Source of the DNA: Bacteroidota bacterium
GTDB lineage: Bacteria > Bacteroidota > Rhodothermia > Rhodothermales > UBA10348
NCBI GenBank assembly: GCA_027622005.1
Contig: JAQBZH010000003.1
Coordinates: 1-41,531, forward strand
Direction of reading: 5' to 3'
DNA: 41,531 nt
The position numbers and the translations under genes are program-made. Each line of letters opens with the position of its first letter. The first letter of the stretch is position 1. Shown here piece by piece: positions 18,592-28,096 of the stretch. The notes under the pieces are model-generated. The model ran no database searches, was not told where the DNA came from, and saw nothing but the letters and a program-made list of their open reading frames with translations.

Positions 18592-19764
18592 CTAATCTTC
18601 CTTCAAAAAATGAGAAACAAAGGCTTTCCACGTGAATCGATCCTGAGATTGAACCGCGCCCTGAGTAAGGCGCTCAGCGTGAGTCCCTTCAAAAAATCGA
18701 TCGATGGCTAATGCAAGAGCGCCCGGGTCTTCAGGGTTCACAACCCATCCGTTTACGTCATCCTCAATCATTTCTGGAAGCCCTCCAACTCGTGTTACAA
18801 TGGACGGTTTTCCAAATTGGATGGCGGTTTGTACCACGCCGCTTTGCGTGGCCGCCCGATAGGGCTGAACGAGAAGATCACCTGCGGAAAAATAGATTTT
18901 CACCTCGGCGTCGGCAATGTACTGGTTTCGAATCTCAATCCGTTCCTTAAGGCCCAGTTCTTTGATCAATTCCTGTATTTCTGAGTGGCTTTCATACCAC
19001 TCCCCGGCTACTAAAAGATGGACCTGCAACCGGGTCTGGGCTAGCGCTTTAATCAGGATGTCCAACCCTTTGTATTTGCGTACTAAACCGAAAAATAGCA
19101 CCAGGTGGCTCGATTCATCGAGTCCGAGCCGTCTCCGGGCCTCGACCTTATCCATAGACGTCCCAAACCGTGTATAAACCGGATGGGGTTGAACTTCGAC
19201 TCGACCTTTAATGCCGAGTGATTCGATATCGCGCTTCACCGCCTCGGAAAGAGCGATTCTTCGGTCGCACCTGGAAAGGAATGAACGGCTGAGGGAGGAC
19301 CCAAACGGCTGACGCTCGTGAGGCGATGCATTATGAACGATGGCGGTTACTTTAATTCCTGCTTTTCTGACGATTCCGGCCATCCGCATAAACGCAGGGG
19401 CAAAAAACGGCATCCAGTACATGAACACGACCTCATCGACCCCACTCGCAACAAGATCCCGGGCTGCCTTTCCCCAACTGAACGGGTTCATGGAATCAAT
19501 CAGGAAATCTGTATTCACCCGAACCGCGACATCATTCGAAAATTGGCTTTCGCCGGGGAATAAAAATCCAGGATACTGTCGGGAAAATGACACCGCTTTG
19601 GCCGGGGCCCCTCCTCCCGATTCTAGTTGGAGGTGGAATTGCTCCGTAAAGTGCGCGATACCTCCCCTGAACGGGGGGTAGGGGCCAACGACGGCCACTT
19701 TCCGCCTTTGATCAGGCTCTCTCACTTCGGTGTTCCGGAATACGCGCGGCAGGCTGTACTTCAT
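18592..19764 (-). CDS. GT4-family glycosyltransferase
   Basis: Predicted retaining glycosyltransferase with GT-B fold, 390 residues. The N-terminal half begins with VAVVGPYPPFRGGIAHF (glycine-rich acceptor loop) and the C-terminal half contains FFGLVRKYKGLDILIKA and VGGLPEMIEDDVNGW. The usual E-x7-E donor motif is replaced by the TQSGVVQTA variant (TQSG at 306-309), also seen in some GT4 members. The ATG start overlaps the GT2 gene by 53 nt. A GTG at 19723-19725 would cut the overlap to 14 nt and is a fair alternative. The sugar donor and acceptor cannot be read from the sequence. Confidence 0.88.
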   Translation of the reverse strand: MKYSLPRVFRNTEVREPDQRRKVAVVGPYPPFRGGIAHFTEQFHLQLESGGGAPAKAVSFSRQYPGFLFPGESQFSNDVAVRVNTDFLIDSMNPFSWGKAARDLVASGVDEVVFMYWMPFFAPAFMRMAGIVRKAGIKVTAIVHNASPHERQPFGSSLSRSFLSRCDRRIALSEAVKRDIESLGIKGRVEVQPHPVYTRFGTSMDKVEARRRLGLDESSHLVLFFGLVRKYKGLDILIKALAQTRLQVHLLVAGEWYESHSEIQELIKELGLKERIEIRNQYIADAEVKIYFSAGDLLVQPYRAATQSGVVQTAIQFGKPSIVTRVGGLPEMIEDDVNGWVVNPEDPGALALAIDRFFEGTHAERLTQGAVQSQDRFTWKAFVSHFLKED

Positions 19765-20701
19765 CCGCGATCTGAATCGTGTCGAGTCGTTCCATTCGAG
19801 GAATGATAATCATCTGGCCAATCAGCCCAACGCTAAACATTTGAACGCCTACCAAGATGAGCATCACCCCCAAAAGAAGTAGCGGGCGATCCCCAATCGG
19901 ATGGTTATAGAAGACTTTTTCGATTGAAATCCAGGTGCTGATCACAAATCCCCCAAAAAAGGCCAGCGTTCCAAGCGATCCAAAAAAATACATCGGCCGG
20001 GACGCGTACCGAGTCATGAAAGACACCGAAAGCAGATCCAAAAAGCCCTTCAGGAATCGCTCCAAGCCAAATTTGGTCGTCCCATACTTTCGGGGATAAT
20101 GCTTGACCGCCTTCTCTGTAATCCGGGTATAGCCCTGCCAAGCGGCCAATAGCGGGATATATCGGTGCAATTCGCCATGCAGACGAACGCTTTTCACCAC
20201 TTCATTCCGATAGGCCTTCAATCCGCAATTAAAATCATGTAACGGAATTCCAGCAATTTGGCGTGTCACGAAATTAAAAAACCGGCTCGGAATGCACTTG
20301 GACAAAGGGTCTTTGCGGGATTCTTTCCAGCCACTTACGAGGTCGTATCCGGTCTCTAGCACCTCTATCAAACCCGGGATTTCGGCGGGGTCGTCTTGCA
20401 GATCGGCGTCCATCGTTACGACGTATTTGCCGTCCGCCCGATCGAACCCGATGGCTAGCGCTGCCGACTTTCCATAATTCCGCCTGAGTTTAACTCCAGC
20501 AAACCGGGAATCTTCCGCGTGGAGCTTGCAGATCGCATTCCAGCTATTGTCCCTAGAACCATCGTCTATAAGCCAGGCGTTAAAACGAAGACTCGCCCCG
20601 TCACATGCCGCCCGAATACGATCCACCAATTCGGGTAAGGACTGTTCTTCGTCCAATACCGGAATGACTATCGTGACATCGACAACGGTAGTTCCTGACA
20701 T
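19712..20701 (-). CDS. GT2-family polyprenyl-phosphate glycosyltransferase (DPM1/GtrB-like)
   Basis: Predicted to transfer a sugar from a nucleotide donor to a polyprenyl phosphate at the inner membrane. The 329 residues show the GT-A fold with IDDGSRDNS (45-53), the metal-binding DADLQDDP (98-105), FNCGLKAYR (157-165), and two C-terminal transmembrane helices (about 237-258 and 273-297). This layout is that of the GtrB/ArnC/dolichol-phosphate-mannose synthase group. The ATG has GGGAG 8 nt upstream and lies 14 nt after the gyrB stop, so co-transcription with gyrB is likely. The sugar is unknown. Confidence 0.93.
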   Translation of the reverse strand: MSGTTVVDVTIVIPVLDEEQSLPELVDRIRAACDGASLRFNAWLIDDGSRDNSWNAICKLHAEDSRFAGVKLRRNYGKSAALAIGFDRADGKYVVTMDADLQDDPAEIPGLIEVLETGYDLVSGWKESRKDPLSKCIPSRFFNFVTRQIAGIPLHDFNCGLKAYRNEVVKSVRLHGELHRYIPLLAAWQGYTRITEKAVKHYPRKYGTTKFGLERFLKGFLDLLSVSFMTRYASRPMYFFGSLGTLAFFGGFVISTWISIEKVFYNHPIGDRPLLLLGVMLILVGVQMFSVGLIGQMIIIPRMERLDTIQIADEVQPAARIPEHRSERA

Positions 20702-20715
20702 GAAAAGGCTCCCTT

Positions 20716-22656
<1,941 letters not shown>

Positions 22657-22715
22657 AAATGAGTCTTAATACGGGCCGAAAAAAGAAGTGCGGTAGTGCG
22701 CTTAAAATACGAAAA

Positions 22716-22741
22716 TCCCGTCCAATATGGGCTAAGCGGGA
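22716..22741 (-). terminator. Hairpin between the CBS gene and gyrB, candidate terminator
   Basis: On the minus strand TCCCG pairs with CGGGA (5 bp, 16-nt loop), followed directly by TTTTCGTATTTT. On the plus strand the stem is followed by GCGCTTTTT, so it could act in both directions. A second hairpin (ACTCGC/GCGAGT, 22768-22782) lies 10 nt past the CBS stop. The gyrB promoter probably lies downstream of these. Confidence 0.4.
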
Positions 22742-22792
22742 GCGCTTTTTATTCAATCCTCTTGTGTACTCGCTTGGCGAGTCGGAGTTCAG

Positions 22793-23500
22793 TTACGCTT
22801 CCAGATAGCGTAGGAATTCCTGGACCCGATCCAATAATTCTTCGGGGTCCTCGTCTTCTCCGAAAGAGGATTCCACTTTGTATCCATTATGCTCTAAGAG
22901 GTGCCGAATTCGAGTTCCATCTTTCAAGTTGACCTTTATGGTTACACCAATGGTCCCCTCAGAATCGTCTCTTTTCTCGGTTGATACCGAAAGCACTCGG
23001 CCATCATTTTGCTCGATGAGGTGAATGATCTGGCTCAAAACTAGATCTCGCTCTTTGGCCTCTAGGGATACGATGGCCCCTGATTCCTGGGTAGCCAGCA
23101 TACGTGCGAATCGATCAAACAAATCGTGCCTGCGAACCAAACCCAAATATTCGCCGGTGTCTGAGACGATGGGAAGAGTGCTTAAATCATGATCGATCAG
23201 GACCTTCGTGGCATTGAACACGTGCGTGTTGGAGGCAATTTTTACGGGCTCTGCCATTATCAAATCCGAAACCAGGACTCCCGGATGCGCCGCATCTACT
23301 AATTGATCTTCAGATACCACTCCGAGGAGAGCACGCTCTGACGATACCACGGGCAAATGACTTACGTGACATTCATTCAACAAGCCCAGCGCAAATTCGA
23401 CCGTATCGCTCGGTTTCAGCGGCGGTGTGATTGGACTTATGAGTGTTCGTACTGTCATATTGTCAATGTCGGTTGCCGCAGCAGCCGTTTTGGGTTTCAA
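22793..23500 (-). CDS. CBS-domain pair protein with C-terminal ACT-like region (AcuB-like)
   Basis: Cytoplasmic protein of 235 residues with two CBS motifs (about 15-70 and 77-132), normally an adenosine-nucleotide sensing module. A C-terminal region (about 142-215) has a beta-alpha-beta pattern resembling an ACT domain. The arrangement resembles AcuB-type proteins, whose exact role is poorly defined. The start is uncertain. The TTG at 23498-23500 has a good GAGGG site about 5 nt upstream, while the ATG 14 codons later (23456-23458) fits the domain edge but lacks such a site. A nucleotide-responsive regulatory role is inferred, and no partner is evident. Confidence 0.8.
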   Translation of the reverse strand: MKPKTAAAATDIDNMTVRTLISPITPPLKPSDTVEFALGLLNECHVSHLPVVSSERALLGVVSEDQLVDAAHPGVLVSDLIMAEPVKIASNTHVFNATKVLIDHDLSTLPIVSDTGEYLGLVRRHDLFDRFARMLATQESGAIVSLEAKERDLVLSQIIHLIEQNDGRVLSVSTEKRDDSEGTIGVTIKVNLKDGTRIRHLLEHNGYKVESSFGEDEDPEELLDRVQEFLRYLEA

Positions 23501-23580
23501 TTTCCCTCAATGGGCGTCGCCTAAATACAAGCAATCTCCATGCCACTTCCGCTAAATCTGCGACGAATCTATTCTGTTTG

Positions 23581-23603
23581 GGCCATTCCATTTAGGCCAT
23601 TCC
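23581..23603. repeat. Direct repeat GGCCATTCC upstream of the CBS gene
   Basis: GGCCATTCC occurs at 23581-23589 and 23595-23603, a 14-bp period, and a weaker copy (AGGCCAATC) follows near 23621. The repeat sits about 80-100 nt upstream of the CBS gene start, within the 190-nt gap after hflX. It could be an operator for an unknown regulator or chance. Confidence 0.3.
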
Positions 23604-23690
23604 CGTTGAATACGTAACATAGGCCAATCAATACCCAATGGGGCGTCAAAATTTGCCTCGCCAGAAGATATTTCTTCCTCCAACACGTTT

Positions 23691-25064
23691 CTAGGAAGAT
23701 TCGTCAATCAGCAACAAATCCCGATGTCTGGCCAACAGGGGCTCCAAATCTTCAGAAAATTTCGGCGCCGCCCTAAATCGGATACGCACAACCGCCTGCG
23801 CACCGTCCTCGTACGTGGTTCGGGCATAAGTGTAGTCTTCTGATAAAATCTCGCCGACCTTTCTGATGTGAGCTACTGCCTTCTGATCGGTCACTGGAAT
23901 GATCGCATCTCGCTCCACAAAATCAGACTCAACGACTTGCAGGAGGTGAGATTTCACTTCCGCGAGACCAATGCCCCTTAGCGCCGATACAAAAGCCGCG
24001 TTGGGATATTCTTCTTTCAGATCAACTAGCTGGGAGGATTCGTCAATGGCATCAATTTTATTAAAGACCAAAAGAAAAGGCTTGCTCTCCGCTCCCAATT
24101 CCGCCAGCGTTTCATCCACCACGAGCATCTGCTCATGAAATCGTCGGTGCGAACTGTCCACCACATGAAGCAATACGTCAGCCTCCCGAACTTCGTCCAA
24201 CGTGCTTTTAAAACTTTCAATCAAACGATGAGGAAGCTTTCGAATAAACCCTACGGTATCGGAAAGTAAAATCTGCTTATTGGCCGCAATATTGGTTAAC
24301 CGCGTGGTCGAGTCGAGTGTGGCAAACAACCGATCTTCGGTCAACACATCCGCATCTGAGAGGGCGTTCATCAACGTCGACTTTCCAGCATTGGTGTAGC
24401 CTACGAGGGAGATTCGGGTGAACTCGGACCGACCCTTTTTCTGTGTTACCCGCTGGCGATCTATCTTTTCGAGGCGATCTTTTAGGAGCGATATGCGCAA
24501 CCCGATCATCCGGCGGTCGGTTTCAATCTGCGTTTCCCCTGGACCGCGCATTCCTATCCCTCCTTTCTGACGAGAAAGGTGAGTCCAATGTCTGGTTAGG
24601 CGGGTTCGGAAGTATTCGAGCTGTGCGAGTTCGACTTGCGTTTTGGCCGTAGCCGATCGGGCATGTCTTGCAAAAATATCCAGAATGAGCGCTGATCGAT
24701 CGACCAGCTTGCATTCGATCTCCTTTTCCAGGTTCCTTAGCTGAATCGGGCTCAAATCATCATCAAAAACGATTAGGTCAGCCTCGACTTCTTTCGCTAA
24801 TTCGGCAATCTCCTGCACCTTTCCTTTGCCAACGTAGGTGGCTACATGGATGCGCTGCACCGGAGCGATAAGCTCGGAAACCACTACTGCGCCTGCCGTA
24901 TCTGCCAATAAAGCGAGTTCGCGGAGTGAGTCTTCGACATCGAGACGAGATTCTCCTTGTTTGACGACGCCGATTAGAACGGCTCTTTCGCGCTCTACTT
25001 TGGCCAGAGGATTGTGGGCTTGGAAGATGTCTACCGATCCGCCCCGATTATTATCTTTTTTCAA
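23691..25064 (-). CDS. hflX: GTPase HflX
   Basis: Ribosome-associated GTPase that in other bacteria splits stalled or heat-damaged 70S ribosomes. The 457 residues have the HflX N-terminal nucleotide-binding domain (about 27-125), a helical linker and the glycine-rich [12 protein letters not shown] (168-179). The G domain has G1 GYTNAGKST (222-230), G3 DTVG (269-272) and G4 NKID (335-338), followed by a C-terminal domain. The start is a TTG at 25062-25064 with GAGG just upstream, and no ATG exists before the first domain. It overlaps the upstream membrane-protein gene by 14 nt, so the two are probably coupled. Confidence 0.96.
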   Translation of the reverse strand: MKKDNNRGGSVDIFQAHNPLAKVERERAVLIGVVKQGESRLDVEDSLRELALLADTAGAVVVSELIAPVQRIHVATYVGKGKVQEIAELAKEVEADLIVFDDDLSPIQLRNLEKEIECKLVDRSALILDIFARHARSATAKTQVELAQLEYFRTRLTRHWTHLSRQKGGIGMRGPGETQIETDRRMIGLRISLLKDRLEKIDRQRVTQKKGRSEFTRISLVGYTNAGKSTLMNALSDADVLTEDRLFATLDSTTRLTNIAANKQILLSDTVGFIRKLPHRLIESFKSTLDEVREADVLLHVVDSSHRRFHEQMLVVDETLAELGAESKPFLLVFNKIDAIDESSQLVDLKEEYPNAAFVSALRGIGLAEVKSHLLQVVESDFVERDAIIPVTDQKAVAHIRKVGEILSEDYTYARTTYEDGAQAVVRIRFRAAPKFSEDLEPLLARHRDLLLIDESS

Positions 25065-25614
25065 GCGCCTCGCGAATCATGATTCGTTGTGGGGGCAAAT
25101 CTAGCGGTACATCCAATTTGGACCGAACCAGACCCCGGAATCGGTTAACTTCCTGAGACGGTACATATAAATCCAGTCGCTTCCGTTCGCCCAAATAATC
25201 CTGATACATAAAGGCAAAGTGGACCCGCTTTCCGTCTTCGACTTCGAAATAATCAGAAACTTGTCCCCAACCAACTGCTTCGCTGGAACGACCTGCTTCT
25301 GGGATAATTCCGTACTCCGTGACTACCACCGAAGCCGACATAGCCACGGCCACAAACCAAGCCATTCCCCCGACAAAATACCCGGCAAAAACGGTCAAAT
25401 GCTCTGGGGGAAAGGTATTCTGGGCGTAAACCAAAAAGACGATAATCAATCCCATAAAAAGGGTCGGCCAAACGGGAAAGGAGTGCCAAGACCCTACTTG
25501 CCACGCCATTCGAACTCCTCTGATTCGAAACCGGTGGAGAAGTGTCATAAATAGAAGTAACAGCGTCACTCCTACAAAGGACAGCACAAGAATGGTATTT
25601 AAGACGGTAACCAA
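25051..25614 (-). CDS. Small membrane protein with cytoplasmic PH-like C-terminus, function unknown
   Basis: I do not recognise a named family. The 187-residue product has about three hydrophobic helices (roughly 4-25, 46-63 and 73-96). A soluble C-terminal part of about 90 residues follows, with alternating beta-type sequence ([26 protein letters not shown]) that recalls bacterial PH-like (bPH) membrane proteins. The start is weak: a TTG at 25612-25614 preceded by C-rich sequence without a ribosome site. A GTG nine codons in is an alternative. Its stop overlaps the hflX start region by 14 nt, the main clue to a shared mRNA. The functional link is unknown. Confidence 0.6.
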   Translation of the reverse strand: MVTVLNTILVLSFVGVTLLLLFMTLLHRFRIRGVRMAWQVGSWHSFPVWPTLFMGLIIVFLVYAQNTFPPEHLTVFAGYFVGGMAWFVAVAMSASVVVTEYGIIPEAGRSSEAVGWGQVSDYFEVEDGKRVHFAFMYQDYLGERKRLDLYVPSQEVNRFRGLVRSKLDVPLDLPPQRIMIREALEKR

Positions 25615-25653
25615 ATGGGGGGAGGATCGAGAAGAAAAGTGTGGCTAGGAAAT

Positions 25654-25673
25654 GACCCCTTACTTAGTGGGTC
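25654..25673 (-). terminator. Weak hairpin after the BatA/vWA gene
   Basis: GACCC (25654-25658) pairs with GGGTC (25669-25673) around a 10-nt loop, about 40 nt beyond the stop of the vWA gene. On the minus strand ATTTCC follows. The stem is only 5 bp, so the call is tentative. Confidence 0.25.
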
Positions 25674-25715
25674 TTCGGTCGTGTTACTGATCTTTCAGGT
25701 TCTTCAATTTGTAGT

Positions 25716-27845
25716 CTAAAAAGCAGATTCCGGCCTCCAATGCTTAGAAACAAGCATTTCAAGGATCAAAAATAACAACGCCAGCCCCAAAAAGACGTTC
25801 CACAATTCGACGCCGGTCTTGGCGGTTTGCAATTGATCTACCAATGACGCCCCTCCAATCAAGGAGAGGTTCATAGCAACAGCCTCCTTTTGACTCGTTT
25901 GGGCGATGTGAGTAACAGCTTCCTCGGGATCGAGCAAGGCTAAATTTGACTCCAAAACACCCCAGTGAACCACTATCCGCCGAACTTCCTCACTGCCCAC
26001 AACGACGGAATAGATGCCTGGGATAAAAAAAGCACCTCCCAATTCAGCTACCTTCGCACCCTGCACTGCGCGCTGATCAGGAATTAACTCTACGCCCGAT
26101 TCGTCCCGTATTTTTATCGTGTCTTCGCCGGAAATCCCCGCCAAACGGAGCTGCATGGTTCCTTCGACCTGCATAGACTCACCTGAGACGGATCCAGAAG
26201 CTGACAAATAATACAAGGACCGGTACAGTAATGGTAAAAACAGCCCTCTCACGGGCAAATCGCTCCATTTCACCCCCGAGTCCACACTGAATAATAAAAC
26301 AGACCCTTGACCAGCCCGAATTTCCTGCAGAAAAGGAGCCCCTCCCGACAGACCAATAATGGTCTGTTCAGACCCCGAATTTGCAGATGGTTGATAGGTT
26401 ATCGACCTATAAATAACCGGCTGCTCCAATTGAGGTGTTTTTCCAGCGGGATCTGGTTCAAACATGCCTTCAAAGAGGACGTGTTCGGTGTCAACCGATT
26501 CAAAAACACCCACCGTCAAACCGTCTTCGGAGGTGGTGCCAGCCGAAGTGACTCGTCCCGCGCCAAGTTCTTGAAAAAACGCATTGACGTCGGCTAGCGG
26601 AAAATCGTCGGAGGGGAAGATCAAAAGGCCGCCGCCGCCGGAAACGTAGGCGGCTAGGGCAGACCGTCCGCCCGTGGAGAGCGAGGAAATACCGTTCAAA
26701 ATGATCGCATCATACAACCCTAGCGAAGCACCAGACAGACCTGTTTCCGCAATTTCGTCGGTTTTAAAACGAACCGTGGACGACGTTAAGTTTTCTGAGA
26801 GCCCTAACCGGAGGTACTCTTTAGCGGCCCGATTCCCTTCGACAACTAACAGTCTACGCTCTTCAGGTACGAATAGCGTAAACAAGCGAGCATTGTCATA
26901 AAGAAACTGATTGTCCTCGATTTCAACCCGTCCTGAAAGCCAACCTGATTGACGTGGAGTAACCACGAAAACGGCGCTTGCCAACGTTCCAGCGGGAATG
27001 TCCAGCGTAGATTGCCCAACTCGAACGTCATCCAAAAAAACAGAAGCAACCAGGCCATTTACGTCCTCTTCACCGTAATTCATGAACCGAGCTTCTACCC
27101 TGACCGGCTGCCCTTCGGCTACGATCTGGCTCAGCACCGAAACTTCAGAAACGACCAGGTTGCCCCTGCCGTCAGTCCCGACAGGTAGCAAAACCAATCG
27201 TATATCGTCCGGAATATCCAATTTAGTTGTATCTGAAAACGTACTGTGCTGAAAATCAGATACGACGTAAAGCACCCTGTTCACATTACTTTGTCTGGAA
27301 AGCTCGGATGCCGCCACTCGAATAGATTGAAAAAGAGAGGACGCTCCTTCTTCTGGCTCCAGAGCTTGAATAGCCTCGCGGGCCGAGGATGCATTTTGAT
27401 ATGAAATGGTGGAAGAAGACGCAGTAGGATGGGGTACCAACAAGAATTCATCACCCGACTCAAAATCCGAAATAAGCTCGGTGGCAATCGTTTTGGCTTG
27501 TTCCAGATAGGCTCCTGATCCGTCCCTCAAAGTCATAGACGTCGAATGGTCCAACACCAACGCCGTAGAGGTCCGACCGGTGCTGCCCATTAAGTCCGCC
27601 AAAACTCCTTCCATGGTCGGTCTGGCAAAAGCTAAAGCCAGGCACGCGATGGCGAGGGTCCTGAGGGCCAAAAGGAGCCACTGCTTGACGCGCACCCGCT
27701 GCATCGTACTCTTTTTGAGCTCCTGCAGGAACGCAAGCGAGCTAAATTGAATTCTTCTTGGACGCCGAAAATTGAATAGATGAATGATCAGCGGTATGGC
27801 CGCCGCAGCCAATCCGAGAAGTAAAAGAGGATTTAAAAACATCAT
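25716..27845 (-). CDS. BatA-domain membrane protein with von Willebrand factor A domain
   Basis: Inner-membrane protein of 709 residues from the ATG at 27843-27845. The N-terminal BatA (aerotolerance regulator N) double-helix module reads FLNPLLLLGLAAAAIPLIIHLF, with a second helix near 55-75. The vWA domain has an intact metal site DHSTS (Asp99, Ser101, Ser103). A beta-rich middle is followed by a glutamine-amidotransferase-like segment (YDAIILNG and SGGGGLLIFPSDD), then more beta sequence and a C-terminal membrane helix (about 680-700). It belongs to the large BatA-like proteins common in Bacteroidota, of unknown exact role. The neighbouring MoxR/BatB genes of true Bat operons are absent. 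A TTG three codons upstream is an alternative start. Confidence 0.85.
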   Translation of the reverse strand: MMFLNPLLLLGLAAAAIPLIIHLFNFRRPRRIQFSSLAFLQELKKSTMQRVRVKQWLLLALRTLAIACLALAFARPTMEGVLADLMGSTGRTSTALVLDHSTSMTLRDGSGAYLEQAKTIATELISDFESGDEFLLVPHPTASSSTISYQNASSAREAIQALEPEEGASSLFQSIRVAASELSRQSNVNRVLYVVSDFQHSTFSDTTKLDIPDDIRLVLLPVGTDGRGNLVVSEVSVLSQIVAEGQPVRVEARFMNYGEEDVNGLVASVFLDDVRVGQSTLDIPAGTLASAVFVVTPRQSGWLSGRVEIEDNQFLYDNARLFTLFVPEERRLLVVEGNRAAKEYLRLGLSENLTSSTVRFKTDEIAETGLSGASLGLYDAIILNGISSLSTGGRSALAAYVSGGGGLLIFPSDDFPLADVNAFFQELGAGRVTSAGTTSEDGLTVGVFESVDTEHVLFEGMFEPDPAGKTPQLEQPVIYRSITYQPSANSGSEQTIIGLSGGAPFLQEIRAGQGSVLLFSVDSGVKWSDLPVRGLFLPLLYRSLYYLSASGSVSGESMQVEGTMQLRLAGISGEDTIKIRDESGVELIPDQRAVQGAKVAELGGAFFIPGIYSVVVGSEEVRRIVVHWGVLESNLALLDPEEAVTHIAQTSQKEAVAMNLSLIGGASLVDQLQTAKTGVELWNVFLGLALLFLILEMLVSKHWRPESAF

Positions 27846-28096
27846 GAGGTGCAAACTTTCAGACTAGAGCCAATATCTTCGCGGCGGCTCCGATGAAGGC
27901 CTTCCTACATTGGGCAGGCAATCCCAGTTCCTCCGTGATTTTAGACATTTTCTTGACTACTCGAAGCATCCATTTATCAGATGAGGCGTTCGATTTGTTT
28001 GGCCCCAAATTTAAATGGCCCTAAGTCGGCATTTGGGCTTTTCGCCACCAATCGTTTTCGCTATCGATTGTGATACTAACCAAGTACCTCTTTTAG

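Noticed and set aside
18590-18631. Longer start of the methyltransferase at 17777
   Set aside because: It overlaps the 3' end of the GT4 gene. The ATG at 18589 lies directly after that stop with a purine-rich site upstream.
27855-28096. SOS (LexA) operator before uvrA
   Set aside because: I looked for GAAC/GTTC or CTGT/ACAG inverted repeats with usual spacing and found none convincing. The lineage's LexA motif is also unknown to me.
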